DNA from: Gammaproteobacteria bacterium | GTDB lineage: Bacteria; Pseudomonadota; Gammaproteobacteria; Chromatiales; Chromatiaceae | DNA: 11,739 nucleotides | Direction of reading: 5' to 3' | NCBI GenBank assembly: GCA_024277555.1 | Contig: JAJRUY010000315.1 | Coordinates: 1-11,739 of the forward strand | Shown here: positions 1-6,639 of the stretch, piece after piece | How positions within the stretch are numbered: position 1 is the first letter of the stretch | How the letters are laid out: each line of letters begins with the position of its first letter | Translations under genes and position numbers: made by a program | The notes under the pieces: generated by a model | Told to the model about the DNA's origin: nothing | Database searches by the model: none | Seen by the model: the letters and a program-made list of their open reading frames with translations, nothing else

Positions 1-1
1 A

Positions 2-388
2 AAAGACCCCACCGCCATCGAATTTGTCCAGATACAGGAACAGCTTACCGGCCAGGATCGGGATCTGGTCAAAAAAAGCTTCCACCGCATCGTTGCAACC
101 AAGGGGCGCTTCTGCACCAAATGCCACACCGAGGAAGACAAAAGCTTTATCCCGTTCCGGGATCTCGGGTTTTCACAAAGAAGAATTGAAGAGCTTACAA
201 GTATGAACATTATCGGCCTGGTACAAAAATACAAGAAATTCTACATGCCAGAGATGATGAACCGCAGCCTCACGCCGAATACCATGGAATCACTCATGGG
301 ACCTGAAATTGAGATGCCACTGCTGGAGAAAGATCCCGCCGACAAACGCAGCTGGTGGCGAGGCGATACCGATCCCACGATTGACTAA
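2..388 (+). CDS. membrane-anchored c-type cytochrome, subunit C of module 1 (3' end only)
   Basis: Open reading frame already running at the left edge; the start and upstream hemes lie outside the window. The visible 128 residues hold one heme c site, CTKCH (about residues 39-43 of the fragment). After it comes a tail matching the C-termini of the genes at 3772 and 6623 without gaps for 49 residues: about 21 of 49 positions are identical to the 3772 protein by eye. Shared landmarks are the CxxCHT start, the IPF/LPY motif, the (R)RxxELT motif, the KYxxFYxP motif and the proline near the end. By homology it should have an N-terminal membrane anchor and two earlier hemes. The tail after the KYxxFYMP motif is longer than in the paralogues, charged, and ends in a WWRGD-rich stretch. 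Role inferred: third copy of the C subunit of a c-b-c electron-transfer module. Being a cytochrome is sure; the exact role is not. Confidence 0.85.
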   Translation, partial: KDPTAIEFVQIQEQLTGQDRDLVKKSFHRIVATKGRFCTKCHTEEDKSFIPFRDLGFSQRRIEELTSMNIIGLVQKYKKFYMPEMMNRSLTPNTMESLMGPEIEMPLLEKDPADKRSWWRGDTDPTID

Positions 389-463
389 TAAACCGCCGAC
401 GCAGTACACTGCCCAGCAACTGAATAAGGGGCGAATCAGCCATTTGGCGGCGGCCAAAATTAA

Positions 464-498
464 CAGGCCGTTGAAAAACGCAGTTTTTTGACGGCCTG
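464..498. repeat. 35-bp near-perfect hairpin, possible terminator or mobile-element end
   Basis: Bases 464-479 pair with 483-498 over 16 bp around a 3-base loop (480-482). The only non-Watson-Crick pairs are two adjacent G-U wobbles in RNA. The outer arm is G+C-rich (CAGGCCGT) and the inner arm is an A-run facing a T-run. It lies about 75 bases after the stop of the partial cytochrome and could end that transcript, although no T-run follows the stem. The shape is equally that of a small palindromic mobile element or an insertion-sequence end. Confidence 0.7.
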
Positions 499-500
499 GT

Positions 501-527
501 GTCATCCCGGCGTATACCGGGATCCAG
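501..527. repeat. REP-like palindromic unit
   Basis: The unit begins GTCATCCCGG and ends GGGATCCAG. Bases 504-510 pair with 517-523 around a 6-base loop. It matches the general GTCATyCCGG...CCGGrATCCA pattern of extragenic palindromes dispersed in many proteobacterial genomes. The same family appears twice near 11582-11650. It directly abuts the hairpin at 464-498. Confidence 0.7.
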
Positions 528-673
528 TACGATCAAGCACCTGGATTTCGGCCTCGGTTCTGGCTTCCTGCTTCACTCTACCTCCTCCATCCATGGAGTC
601 GTGCGCCGGAATGATAATTTTTCGAGATGCCATTAATAGTATGCGGCTGCAACAGAATTTTGAATTGAATAAA

Positions 674-680
674 AAGGGAG
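674..680 (+). promoter_or_regulatory. ribosome-binding site of the peptidase-like gene
   Basis: AAGGGAG lies six bases before the ATG at 687. It fixes that start and is one of the strongest Shine-Dalgarno matches in the window. Confidence 0.75.
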
Positions 681-686
681 CGTCAC

Positions 687-1550
687 ATGGGTGATGTAAA
701 ACCCCGTCGGCCGCTGATCGCCTTGCTGCTATCGATTTGTCCTGGTCTTGGGCAACAGTATTCCGGCAAACTCATACGAGGAATCGCGGCCTACACCAGC
801 CTGGTTATCATCTCCTGGCTGGCCGCAATCGCCTACATGTATGCCACCTCACGCATTGCCGGTCTCCTGCTGCTTACGGTGCCTTTCCTGGGGATGGCAG
901 TCATAGCCATTGATGCGATGATCTGCGCCAAACGCCAACCCCCGGACTACCGCCTGAAATGGTTCAACCGGGGCTGGATCTATGTGGCGATTTTCATCGG
1001 CCTGCTTGTTAGCGTAAACCCCCTGATGGACTACCTGGTAGGAAAGCGGATCGTCCGTGCTTTTCTTGTTACCTCCGAAAGCATGTATCCCAGCGTATAT
1101 GAACATGACCTAGTCGTAATCAACAAGCTGGCCAAGCCCAGGCGTGGAGATATTGTGCTGATCTCCTTCGAAAAGGCGCAAAAGGAAAACGCCTCCGAAA
1201 TCATCAAGGATCAGATCCTGCGCCGAGTCATCGCTGAGGAAGGAGATGTTGTTGAAATCAGGGGCAGACAAGTCTATCTGAATGGCAAGCCGCTGGAAGA
1301 ACCATACGCATCCTTTGGTGAGACAGAAAGCCTGAACGAGTTCGTGTCACAGGATTACCACCTGCCGCCCGGAACCGTCCCCCCCGCCTCTTATTTTGTA
1401 TTGGCCGATGCCAGAGAATTTGGCTTCGACAGCAGAATGTTCGGCTTTATCCAAAAAGACGACATCAACGGGGTGGCAGTGAAGGTATTTTGGTCATGGA
1501 ACCTTGATGGAAATCAATTCAAATGGGACAGAACTGCGGTAGACTTATGA
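687..1550 (+). CDS. signal peptidase I-like membrane protein with altered active site
   Basis: 287-residue membrane protein of the type I signal peptidase (S26A, LepB) family. The N-terminal third (about 9-80) carries hydrophobic helices opening with CPGLGQQYSG, a segment often seen at the start of long SPase-like proteins. Another helix is at about 97-117. The periplasmic catalytic domain has box B as SESMYPS, with nucleophile candidate Ser132. Box C is visible as PRRGDIV (151-157). Box D reads LRRVIAEEGD (178-187) where the family has KR...GD, so the catalytic lysine is Arg179. Box E reads DAREFGFDSR (241-250), keeping Arg243 and DSR, but Gly246 sits where E. coli has Ser278. Normally the enzyme cuts secretory signal peptides using a Ser-Lys dyad. 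With Lys replaced by Arg this copy may be weak, specialised or inactive. It stands alone between two cytochrome modules and may be expressed separately. Family assignment is firm; activity is uncertain. Confidence 0.85.
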   Translation: MGDVKPRRPLIALLLSICPGLGQQYSGKLIRGIAAYTSLVIISWLAAIAYMYATSRIAGLLLLTVPFLGMAVIAIDAMICAKRQPPDYRLKWFNRGWIYVAIFIGLLVSVNPLMDYLVGKRIVRAFLVTSESMYPSVYEHDLVVINKLAKPRRGDIVLISFEKAQKENASEIIKDQILRRVIAEEGDVVEIRGRQVYLNGKPLEEPYASFGETESLNEFVSQDYHLPPGTVPPASYFVLADAREFGFDSRMFGFIQKDDINGVAVKVFWSWNLDGNQFKWDRTAVDL

Positions 1551-1810
1551 CCGTGTATTTTTTCCGGTTTTTATATTTTGCCTGAATAACAAGAAGGGTT
1601 CCATCAAACCCTCAATTGGGGACATATTAATGAAGAGTTCGGTAGCGGCACATCTGCCGCTGAAGGGTTTTTTTGGGCTATGCATTAACCATTTTATTGA
1701 GATTCAGCTTTGTGATAGAGGGGGATTATGACTTGTTGGCGTCTTTATTGGCTTTGCAGAAACAACTTTCACCCCTGGATATTCGCAAGCTTTTCGGAGA
1801 ACCCTGAAAG
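1551..1810. other. non-coding gap upstream of the cytochrome operon
   Basis: This gap contains a 6-bp hairpin (AGGGTT 1595-1600 with AACCCT 1607-1612) and the terminator-like structure at 1644-1674. About 135 bases remain between that structure and the first gene of the operon, and the operon promoter should lie there. I found no convincing sigma-70 or sigma-54 pair: TTGAGA at 1697-1702 has no -10 box at proper spacing. GGAGA at 1796-1800 is a plausible ribosome-binding site ten bases before the ATG at 1811. Confidence 0.5.
1644..1674 (+). terminator. possible Rho-independent terminator after the peptidase-like gene
   Basis: A 7-bp stem (AGCGGCA 1644-1650, TGCCGCT 1655-1661) has a 4-base loop and a run of seven T at 1668-1674. 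Six bases (GAAGGG) separate the stem from the T-run, which is more than usual, so the call is moderate. It lies about 95 bases past the stop at 1550 and would insulate the peptidase-like gene from the cytochrome operon. Confidence 0.45.
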
Positions 1811-2965
1811 ATGAATATGCCAGGTGGTAGTAATTGCAGTCGCCGGGACACCGATAACGGAATTCCTGCCTCCATTGGAAAATGGGCACTGTCCCTCACG
1901 CTCATTTTGTCAGGCTTTGTGTTCGGCTTGTGGTCACCAGGAACTATAGCTGCAGCCGCAGACGAACTGAATTGCGTCTTGTGCCACAAGTACCGAGGCT
2001 TGAGCAGAATCGACGAGGAAGGCAGCTTCCGGCTTTATTACATCAACCAGGATCTGTTCAACAGAGGCCCCCACAAGCGCATCCAGTGCAAGGACTGCCA
2101 TCGGGATATCGAAAAAATCCCCCATGATCCCGCCAAGAAAGTAGACTGCACCGTACAGTGCCATCTGATCGAGCCTTCAGGCGAGGAAAAGTTCTCCCAC
2201 AAACCTGTAGCCGAGATTCTGGCCAAGAGCGTACATGGCAAAATAGATGCAGATGGAAACGAGAAAGAGCTTGTCGAAGATTTCCCCCACTGCACCAGTT
2301 GCCATGACCAGCCACTCTATCGCCCCCTGTCCTTTTTCAAGGGGCATGAAGCCGGAATCTCGGAGCGTGGCCTGAGTCGCTGCAAGAGCTGCCACCAGAC
2401 CGGGGATTTTGCCGAAGATTTCTATGCCCACGTTACTTCCCGTCTGCAAAAGCTCCGGGTCTCCAAGGAGATCGTGGGCATCTGCGCCAAATGCCACGGA
2501 GACAAGGAATTCCAGGAACGCCATGAACTGCAAGGCAATGTGGTTGCATCCTACTGGGAGACCTACCATGGCAAGGCGGCCTACTTTGGCTCTGAGGATA
2601 CACCGGATTGCATCGACTGCCATGTCGTCTATGGAGAAAGCGTCCACTCCATCGAAGACAAGGAATCCCCGACCTCGGCAACAAACCCGAACAACGTCGC
2701 CCAGACCTGCCGAAGCTCGGAATGCCATGCCGAAGCAGGCGAAAATATTGCCGGATTTCAGGTACATGTAGACTATGACGACCCGGAGAAATACCCGCTG
2801 CAGTCTTACATGCTCACATTCTTCAAGTTTCTGATGGCAGCGGTACTGTACTTTTTCGTCATCCTGATTTTCCTGGAATTGCTGCGCCGCCTGTTCCCGA
2901 GCTTCTCGTTTTTCAAACAACCTGAAGCGGCAAGCAAAACATCGTCCGGCAACCAGAACCAGTAA
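1811..2965 (+). CDS. octaheme c-type cytochrome, C-terminally anchored (module 2 subunit A)
   Basis: 384 residues. A long polar N-terminus is followed by a hydrophobic signal segment (about 25-50, ending near AAAADE), a periplasmic heme domain, and one C-terminal membrane helix at about 334-357 with a basic cytoplasmic tail. There are eight heme c motifs. Six are CxxCH, at Cys55, 93, 161, 191, 225 and 267. The third is CTVQCH (CX3CH, Cys113) and the last is CRSSECH (CX4CH, Cys300). Extra histidines in HKR, VHG, YHGKA and SVHS are candidate distal ligands. The YHGKA...CxxCH...TC(x)nCH ending resembles multiheme cytochromes of quinone-linked respiratory complexes. It is paralogous to the gene at 4766, with the same eight-motif order and spacing irregularities. 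It heads the six-gene cluster, 15 bases before the cytochrome b gene. ATG 1811 directly follows an in-frame stop; ATG 1817 is the alternative. Electron-transfer role is sure, partner unknown. Confidence 0.9.
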   Translation: MNMPGGSNCSRRDTDNGIPASIGKWALSLTLILSGFVFGLWSPGTIAAAADELNCVLCHKYRGLSRIDEEGSFRLYYINQDLFNRGPHKRIQCKDCHRDIEKIPHDPAKKVDCTVQCHLIEPSGEEKFSHKPVAEILAKSVHGKIDADGNEKELVEDFPHCTSCHDQPLYRPLSFFKGHEAGISERGLSRCKSCHQTGDFAEDFYAHVTSRLQKLRVSKEIVGICAKCHGDKEFQERHELQGNVVASYWETYHGKAAYFGSEDTPDCIDCHVVYGESVHSIEDKESPTSATNPNNVAQTCRSSECHAEAGENIAGFQVHVDYDDPEKYPLQSYMLTFFKFLMAAVLYFFVILIFLELLRRLFPSFSFFKQPEAASKTSSGNQNQ

Positions 2966-2980
2966 CAGAAGTCTACTATC

Positions 2981-3775
2981 ATGCAAAAATATCCCAAGAT
3001 CGCTATTCGAAATGGTAAGCGCTATTTCTTCCGGTTTTCTCTGGTTCAGAGGGTGCAGCACGTCATCCTGTTTACTACGGTAATCACCCTGGCGCTGACG
3101 GGGTTTCCGCTACGCTATTACGATCAGCCCTGGGCCAAGCCGCTGTATGAATTTTTCGGTGGCATTGAAGTAGCACCCTATATCCACAGAATCACCGGAT
3201 TGATTCTACTGGCGCTGTTCCTGTTCCACACCGGATACTGGATCTATCTGTTCTTCAAGAACAGGGTGGGCAAGCTGATCCGTGAAAAACGCGTTACCGC
3301 AGGAAACCTGGTAAAGGAATTTTTCTCCCAGGAAATGATTCCCAACGGGAAGGATGGCAGGGACATGGTGGACATGTTCAAGTACCTGCTCTATTTCACC
3401 AATCGCCCACCACGCTATGATCGTATTTCATGGAAAGAGAAATTCGACTATTTCGCCCCCTACTGGGGTATTCCCATCCTTGGCCCGGCTGGTCTGGCGC
3501 TGTGGTACCGCGATGAAATCACCCACTATGTACCTGGCATCGTATTGAATGCCTTCTACATCATGCATACGGACGAGGCGCTCCTCGCCGCCCTCTTCCT
3601 GTTCTTCGTTCACTGGTACAACGTCCACTATGCGCCGGAGAAATTTCCGCTTGGCACCGTGTTCCTGACCGGGTACTTGCCAGAAGCAGACATGATCCAC
3701 GAGCACTATGACGAATATGTACAAACCATGAAAGAGGAAGGCCTGGAAAATGAAATCAAGCCCCAACACCATTGA
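2981..3775 (+). CDS. membrane cytochrome b subunit (module 2 subunit B)
   Basis: 264-residue integral membrane protein with four predicted helices (about 26-44, 68-92, 160-177 and 193-214) and a cytoplasmic or periplasmic loop of about 70 residues between helices 2 and 3. Likely b-heme ligands are His27 in QRVQHVILF, His69 in YIHR, His83 in LFHTGYW, His196 in IMHTDE and His211/His216 in VHWYNVHY. This matches the four-helix cytochrome b family of formate dehydrogenase gamma, hydrogenase cytochrome b and b561-like subunits, which exchange electrons with quinones. The paralogue at 5902 keeps the same histidines. The stop overlaps the TTG start of the next gene (TTGA), suggesting translational coupling. 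No strong Shine-Dalgarno precedes the ATG. By analogy with those families it should bind two hemes b and form the quinone site joining the two c-type subunits. Confidence 0.88.
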   Translation: MQKYPKIAIRNGKRYFFRFSLVQRVQHVILFTTVITLALTGFPLRYYDQPWAKPLYEFFGGIEVAPYIHRITGLILLALFLFHTGYWIYLFFKNRVGKLIREKRVTAGNLVKEFFSQEMIPNGKDGRDMVDMFKYLLYFTNRPPRYDRISWKEKFDYFAPYWGIPILGPAGLALWYRDEITHYVPGIVLNAFYIMHTDEALLAALFLFFVHWYNVHYAPEKFPLGTVFLTGYLPEADMIHEHYDEYVQTMKEEGLENEIKPQHH

Positions 3776-4752
3776 GCAGCAAGGTGGCTAATGTGTTACA
3801 AGCACTGAAGAAATTTATCCGCACCATTTACATCCTCGCCCTGATGGCATTTACCGTCTGGTATGGATTTTTCCTCTATCCGGTGATTTGCGGGCATGGG
3901 GACAAGGACAAGGGTGATGCAGATGCAGCCCAGGATCTGGCATCGTTTTACGGGGAAGGAACCACCAACGAGGAAAAGGCCTTTCTAAAATCACTGAAAG
4001 AGCAGCAACAGACCGCCACCACCGACCTGGGATACATGGTCATCGAAGAGCAGTATGTAAAGGGGCATTTTCACCATGTTGGCATGAAGGTGGAGGCAGA
4101 CAGCAACAGCGTCTGCATGCGCTGCCACGGCGCTGTTCCCCACGACCGGGCCAAAACCATTCGTGCATTCCTCAATATGCATGCTTTCTATCTGGCCTGT
4201 GAAACCTGCCATGTGCGCCCGGAAGTAGCTGGAGAAGGCCCGTGGATATTCAAGTGGTACGACAAGGAAACCGGAAAAGTGATTGCCAATCCACCCGGGC
4301 TGAACACCCTGAAGGAAGCCATGTATGGAAACTATTCTGCAAAGCTCGGGCCAGGCAAGATCGACAGCAACGGCCAGTACCGCTTCCTCAACGGCCCCAA
4401 AGAGCTGGCATTCGTCAACAAATACCTGCAGGAAGAAGAGCGCCTGAACGATACCCAGAAATCCAAAATGAAAAAAGTCCTGCACAGAAATGTGAATGAG
4501 GAACCGATGATGTGCGATGGTTGCCATACGGCCAAGGAAGATCCTTACATTCCCTTTGTCGAAGTGGGCTATCCAAAACGCCGTCTTCACGAACTGACCA
4601 GCACGGAAGTGGTGGGGATGATCAAGAAATACCAGGACTTCTATATACCGGAGTTTCTCAGGGGCGGCGGTTTCGATCACATAAAGCCGGAACAAAAGGC
4701 CGGCGCCAAGAAACCCGCTGTTGATTTTTTACAGGATAGCACCGCGAACTGA
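3772..4752 (+). CDS. triheme c-type cytochrome, N-terminally anchored (module 2 subunit C)
   Basis: 326 residues. A short basic N-terminus and one membrane helix (about 16-38) precede a periplasmic domain with three CxxCH motifs: CMRCH (Cys115), CETCH (Cys143) and CDGCH (Cys248). Histidines in GHFHHVG (98-103), VPHDRA and NMHAF are possible axial ligands. The topology recalls NapC/NirT/NrfH quinol dehydrogenases, but those have four or more hemes and a different spacing, so this is a separate type. It is paralogous to the genes at 6623 and 2 (about 27 of 49 and 21 of 49 identical in the last-heme region by eye). It carries a longer linker (about 165-245) and a longer C-tail than the 6623 copy. 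Start: TTG 3772, overlapping the upstream stop. The resulting MSSK start matches MSSR in the 6623 paralogue, which sits at the same junction. GTG 3784 or 3793 are alternatives. Confidence 0.87.
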   Translation: MSSKVANVLQALKKFIRTIYILALMAFTVWYGFFLYPVICGHGDKDKGDADAAQDLASFYGEGTTNEEKAFLKSLKEQQQTATTDLGYMVIEEQYVKGHFHHVGMKVEADSNSVCMRCHGAVPHDRAKTIRAFLNMHAFYLACETCHVRPEVAGEGPWIFKWYDKETGKVIANPPGLNTLKEAMYGNYSAKLGPGKIDSNGQYRFLNGPKELAFVNKYLQEEERLNDTQKSKMKKVLHRNVNEEPMMCDGCHTAKEDPYIPFVEVGYPKRRLHELTSTEVVGMIKKYQDFYIPEFLRGGGFDHIKPEQKAGAKKPAVDFLQDSTAN

Positions 4753-4765
4753 TACGGCCACAGAG

Positions 4766-5899
4766 ATGATTGGGTCAAGCACATACCGCCCATCCCCAAG
4801 CGCGAGATGGATCGACTCCAGCTGGCAGGCGAAAGCTCAAGGATCGATTCTAGCAACACTTGTCTTATTGCTTTCTGCCGCTTTTTTCTATCCCACAATT
4901 TCCCAGGCTGCTGATGATGACAACTGTCTGATGTGCCATAACTTGGCGGGGCTGGGTGTATTCGAGAAAGACGAGGAAGGAAATGCGGTAAAACGCATCT
5001 TCTACGTCAATGAAAAACTCTTCAAGGCATCCTATCATGGCAGGGTGGCTTGTACTGGATGCCACCAGGATGTAAAAGACATCCCTCATACCGATGTCAA
5101 GAAGGTCGATTGCTCATCCAGCTGTCATATGACCGATCCCTCTGACAACAGCGAATTTACCCACAAACGAATGGCACAGGATCTGAAAAACAGCGTACAC
5201 GGAAAAAAAGGCGGTGAACATGATGAAGACCTGCCGGAATGCAAGGACTGCCACAACAACAAGCCTTACCAGATAACCGTAAAGCAAAGCCTGCAGACCA
5301 TGAACTTTCTCAAAGTATGCCTGGAATGCCACCAATCTGAAGAATGGGCGGAACGCTTCTACGAGCATACTTTCTATCGCGCTTCTATCCGCCGCTCCTC
5401 AAAAGACATTGTGGCTTTGTGCAGTCGCTGCCACGCCGACCAGGAAATGATGCAAAAACATGATCTGGACGTGGTCATGGGTTTTGAAGACACTTTCCAT
5501 GGCAAGGCCATCCAATATGGCGATGAGGACGTTGCCAACTGCCTCAATTGCCATGCGCCCTATGCGATGGACTATTCACCGCATCGAATTGGATCAGAAG
5601 AAACACCAGGTTCGGCGGTGCATCCTGACAACAAGCTCGCTACATGCCAGCAATCCGGCTGCCATGCCGATGCCACAGAGAAATTTGCCTCACAAGGAAA
5701 AGTACATCCCTCTTCATACACTTTCTCAAAGGCAAGTACGGCCAGCAATGACGAAAGAGAATTTCAGCAGTGGGTAATCTACCTGATTACACTGGTCTAT
5801 AAAATATTGATTGCTGTAATCGTCGGCTTTTTTGTCCTGCACCGAATTCTTGACCTCCTAGCAGCCCGCCGGGAGAAAAAAAGGCTCGGGGAGGTATAA
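4766..5899 (+). CDS. octaheme c-type cytochrome, C-terminally anchored (module 3 subunit A)
   Basis: 377 residues. The N-terminal signal segment (about 25-49, ending SQAADDD) follows a long polar leader, as in the paralogue at 1811. Eight heme motifs occur in the same order: CLMCH (Cys54), CTGCH (96), CSSSCH (CX3CH, 116), CKDCH (159), CLECH (185), CSRCH (219), CLNCH (259) and CQQSGCH (CX4CH, 294). One membrane helix follows at about 336-358, then a basic tail (ARREKKR). The conserved FHGKA and AVHPDN...TC segments near the last two hemes match its paralogue. The frame stays open upstream to an ATG at 4721, inside the previous gene. I prefer ATG 4766, 13 bases past that stop, because the extra 15 residues overlap coding sequence and add nothing signal-like. 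Its last codons contain the ribosome-binding site of the next gene. Inferred role: periplasmic electron acceptor or donor for the cytochrome b subunit next to it. Confidence 0.88.
   Translation: MIGSSTYRPSPSARWIDSSWQAKAQGSILATLVLLLSAAFFYPTISQAADDDNCLMCHNLAGLGVFEKDEEGNAVKRIFYVNEKLFKASYHGRVACTGCHQDVKDIPHTDVKKVDCSSSCHMTDPSDNSEFTHKRMAQDLKNSVHGKKGGEHDEDLPECKDCHNNKPYQITVKQSLQTMNFLKVCLECHQSEEWAERFYEHTFYRASIRRSSKDIVALCSRCHADQEMMQKHDLDVVMGFEDTFHGKAIQYGDEDVANCLNCHAPYAMDYSPHRIGSEETPGSAVHPDNKLATCQQSGCHADATEKFASQGKVHPSSYTFSKASTASNDEREFQQWVIYLITLVYKILIAVIVGFFVLHRILDLLAARREKKRLGEV
5888..5894 (+). promoter_or_regulatory. ribosome-binding site deciding the GTG start at 5902
   Basis: GGGGAGG lies inside the last codons of the upstream octaheme gene, seven bases before GTG 5902. 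It supports a GTG start only two bases past the preceding TAA. Confidence 0.7.
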
Positions 5900-5901
5900 A
5901 G

Positions 5902-6639
5902 GTGAACTCAACCACTTCCAAATCTGCAAAAACCTTTGTCAGGCTCACCAAGAACCAACGTATCCAGCATGTAATATTGTTTGTCTCCACAGGCTTGCTG
6001 ATCTTGACCGGTTTTATGCTCAAGGGCGAACGCTGGGTTATCGAAAGCTTCGGCGGCGCAGGAGACACCATCTTCTGGTGGCGGGGCATTATCCACCGCG
6101 CAGCGGCAGTAGCGGTAATTGCCGTATGCTTTTACCACATGATTTATATTGTGGTAACCAAGGAAGGGCGCAGCTGGATCAAGGACATGATGTTCCGCTG
6201 GAAAGATGCTGTGGATCTGTTTCAGAATCTGGCCTACATGACCGGCTTCAGGAAAGAACGCCCAAAGATGGATCGCTTTACCTATATGGAAAAAGTAGAA
6301 TATTTTTCCATCTGGTTCGGCATGTTCATCGTCATCACCACCGGCCTGATGATGTGGACGGAATATCTTTGGCCCAAGTTTTACCTGGATATCAGCGAAG
6401 CCCTGCACCTAGGAGAAGCAACACTTGCTGCCCTGGCCATTATCGTTGGGCATATTTTCACCGTCCATTACAATCCGCATGTTTACCCCATGAACAAAGC
6501 GTTCATTGATGGAAAGATATCCGAAAGCTTGATGAAAGAAGAACATGCACTTTGGTACGAGCGAGAAATCGCAAAGCAAAAAGAGCAGGCTTCACATCAA
6601 CAAAACGACGAAGAGAGCCAGGATGAGCAGCCGCGCTGA
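5902..6639 (+). CDS. membrane cytochrome b subunit (module 3 subunit B)
   Basis: 245-residue membrane protein with four predicted helices (about 22-40, 64-86, 134-152 and 172-190). The candidate heme-ligand histidines match the 2981 paralogue: His23 in QRIQHVILF, His65 in IIHRAA, His79 in CFYHM, His169 in LHLGEATLAAL and His184/His189 in GHIFTVHY. It belongs to the quinone-linked four-helix cytochrome b group (formate dehydrogenase gamma and b561-like). The C-terminal tail after the last helix is long, charged and rich in Gln/Glu. The GTG start has a strong ribosome-binding site and a two-base gap from the upstream gene; the 3' end overlaps the next gene by 17 bases. This packing implies one transcript with coupled translation. 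Function is inferred from family and context: quinone redox chemistry coupled to the flanking c-type subunits. Confidence 0.87.
   Translation: MNSTTSKSAKTFVRLTKNQRIQHVILFVSTGLLILTGFMLKGERWVIESFGGAGDTIFWWRGIIHRAAAVAVIAVCFYHMIYIVVTKEGRSWIKDMMFRWKDAVDLFQNLAYMTGFRKERPKMDRFTYMEKVEYFSIWFGMFIVITTGLMMWTEYLWPKFYLDISEALHLGEATLAALAIIVGHIFTVHYNPHVYPMNKAFIDGKISESLMKEEHALWYEREIAKQKEQASHQQNDEESQDEQPR

Larger units (their letters stand above)
389..686. other. non-coding gap between module 1 and the peptidase-like gene
   Basis: This stretch has no credible gene. Short frames at 290-536 (-) and 488-694 (+) read through the repeat and give the LDPGIRRDD and WCHPGVYRDP peptides typical of translated REP-like repeats. 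It holds the hairpin at 464-498 and the REP-like unit at 501-527. The ATCCAG at 522-527 is met by CTGGAT at 541-546, so a second, decayed inverted unit may follow. An A+T-rich patch at 611-670 directly precedes the ribosome-binding site of the next gene and may contain its promoter, but no clear -35/-10 pair was found. Confidence 0.6.

Noticed and set aside
290..694. Short frames on both strands between the first two genes
   Set aside because: They read through the REP-like unit and give repeat-type peptides (LDPGIRRDD, WCHPGVYRDP), a known source of false small genes.
1697..1729. TTGAGA with GATTAT as a promoter for the cytochrome operon
   Set aside because: The spacing is about 21 bases, outside the usual 16-18, and GATAGA is too close, so it is not called.
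1735..1760. TTGGC...TTGCA as a sigma-54 promoter
   Set aside because: The -24 GG and -12 GC elements are not at the required 10-bp spacing in any pairing I tried.
2177..3061. 294-residue open frame on the - strand
   Set aside because: It lies fully antisense to the octaheme gene and the start of the cytochrome b gene, which have unmistakable heme motifs. Its translation shows no domain, and long antisense frames are common opposite such codon use.
3991..4695. 234-residue open frame on the - strand
   Set aside because: Antisense to the triheme cytochrome gene; no recognisable motif and no ribosome-binding site of note.
6545..6622. Upstream extension of the module 3 triheme gene
   Set aside because: It overlaps the cytochrome b gene by about 95 bases and adds a polar, lysine-rich leader before the membrane anchor. 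ATG 6623 matches the paralogue start.
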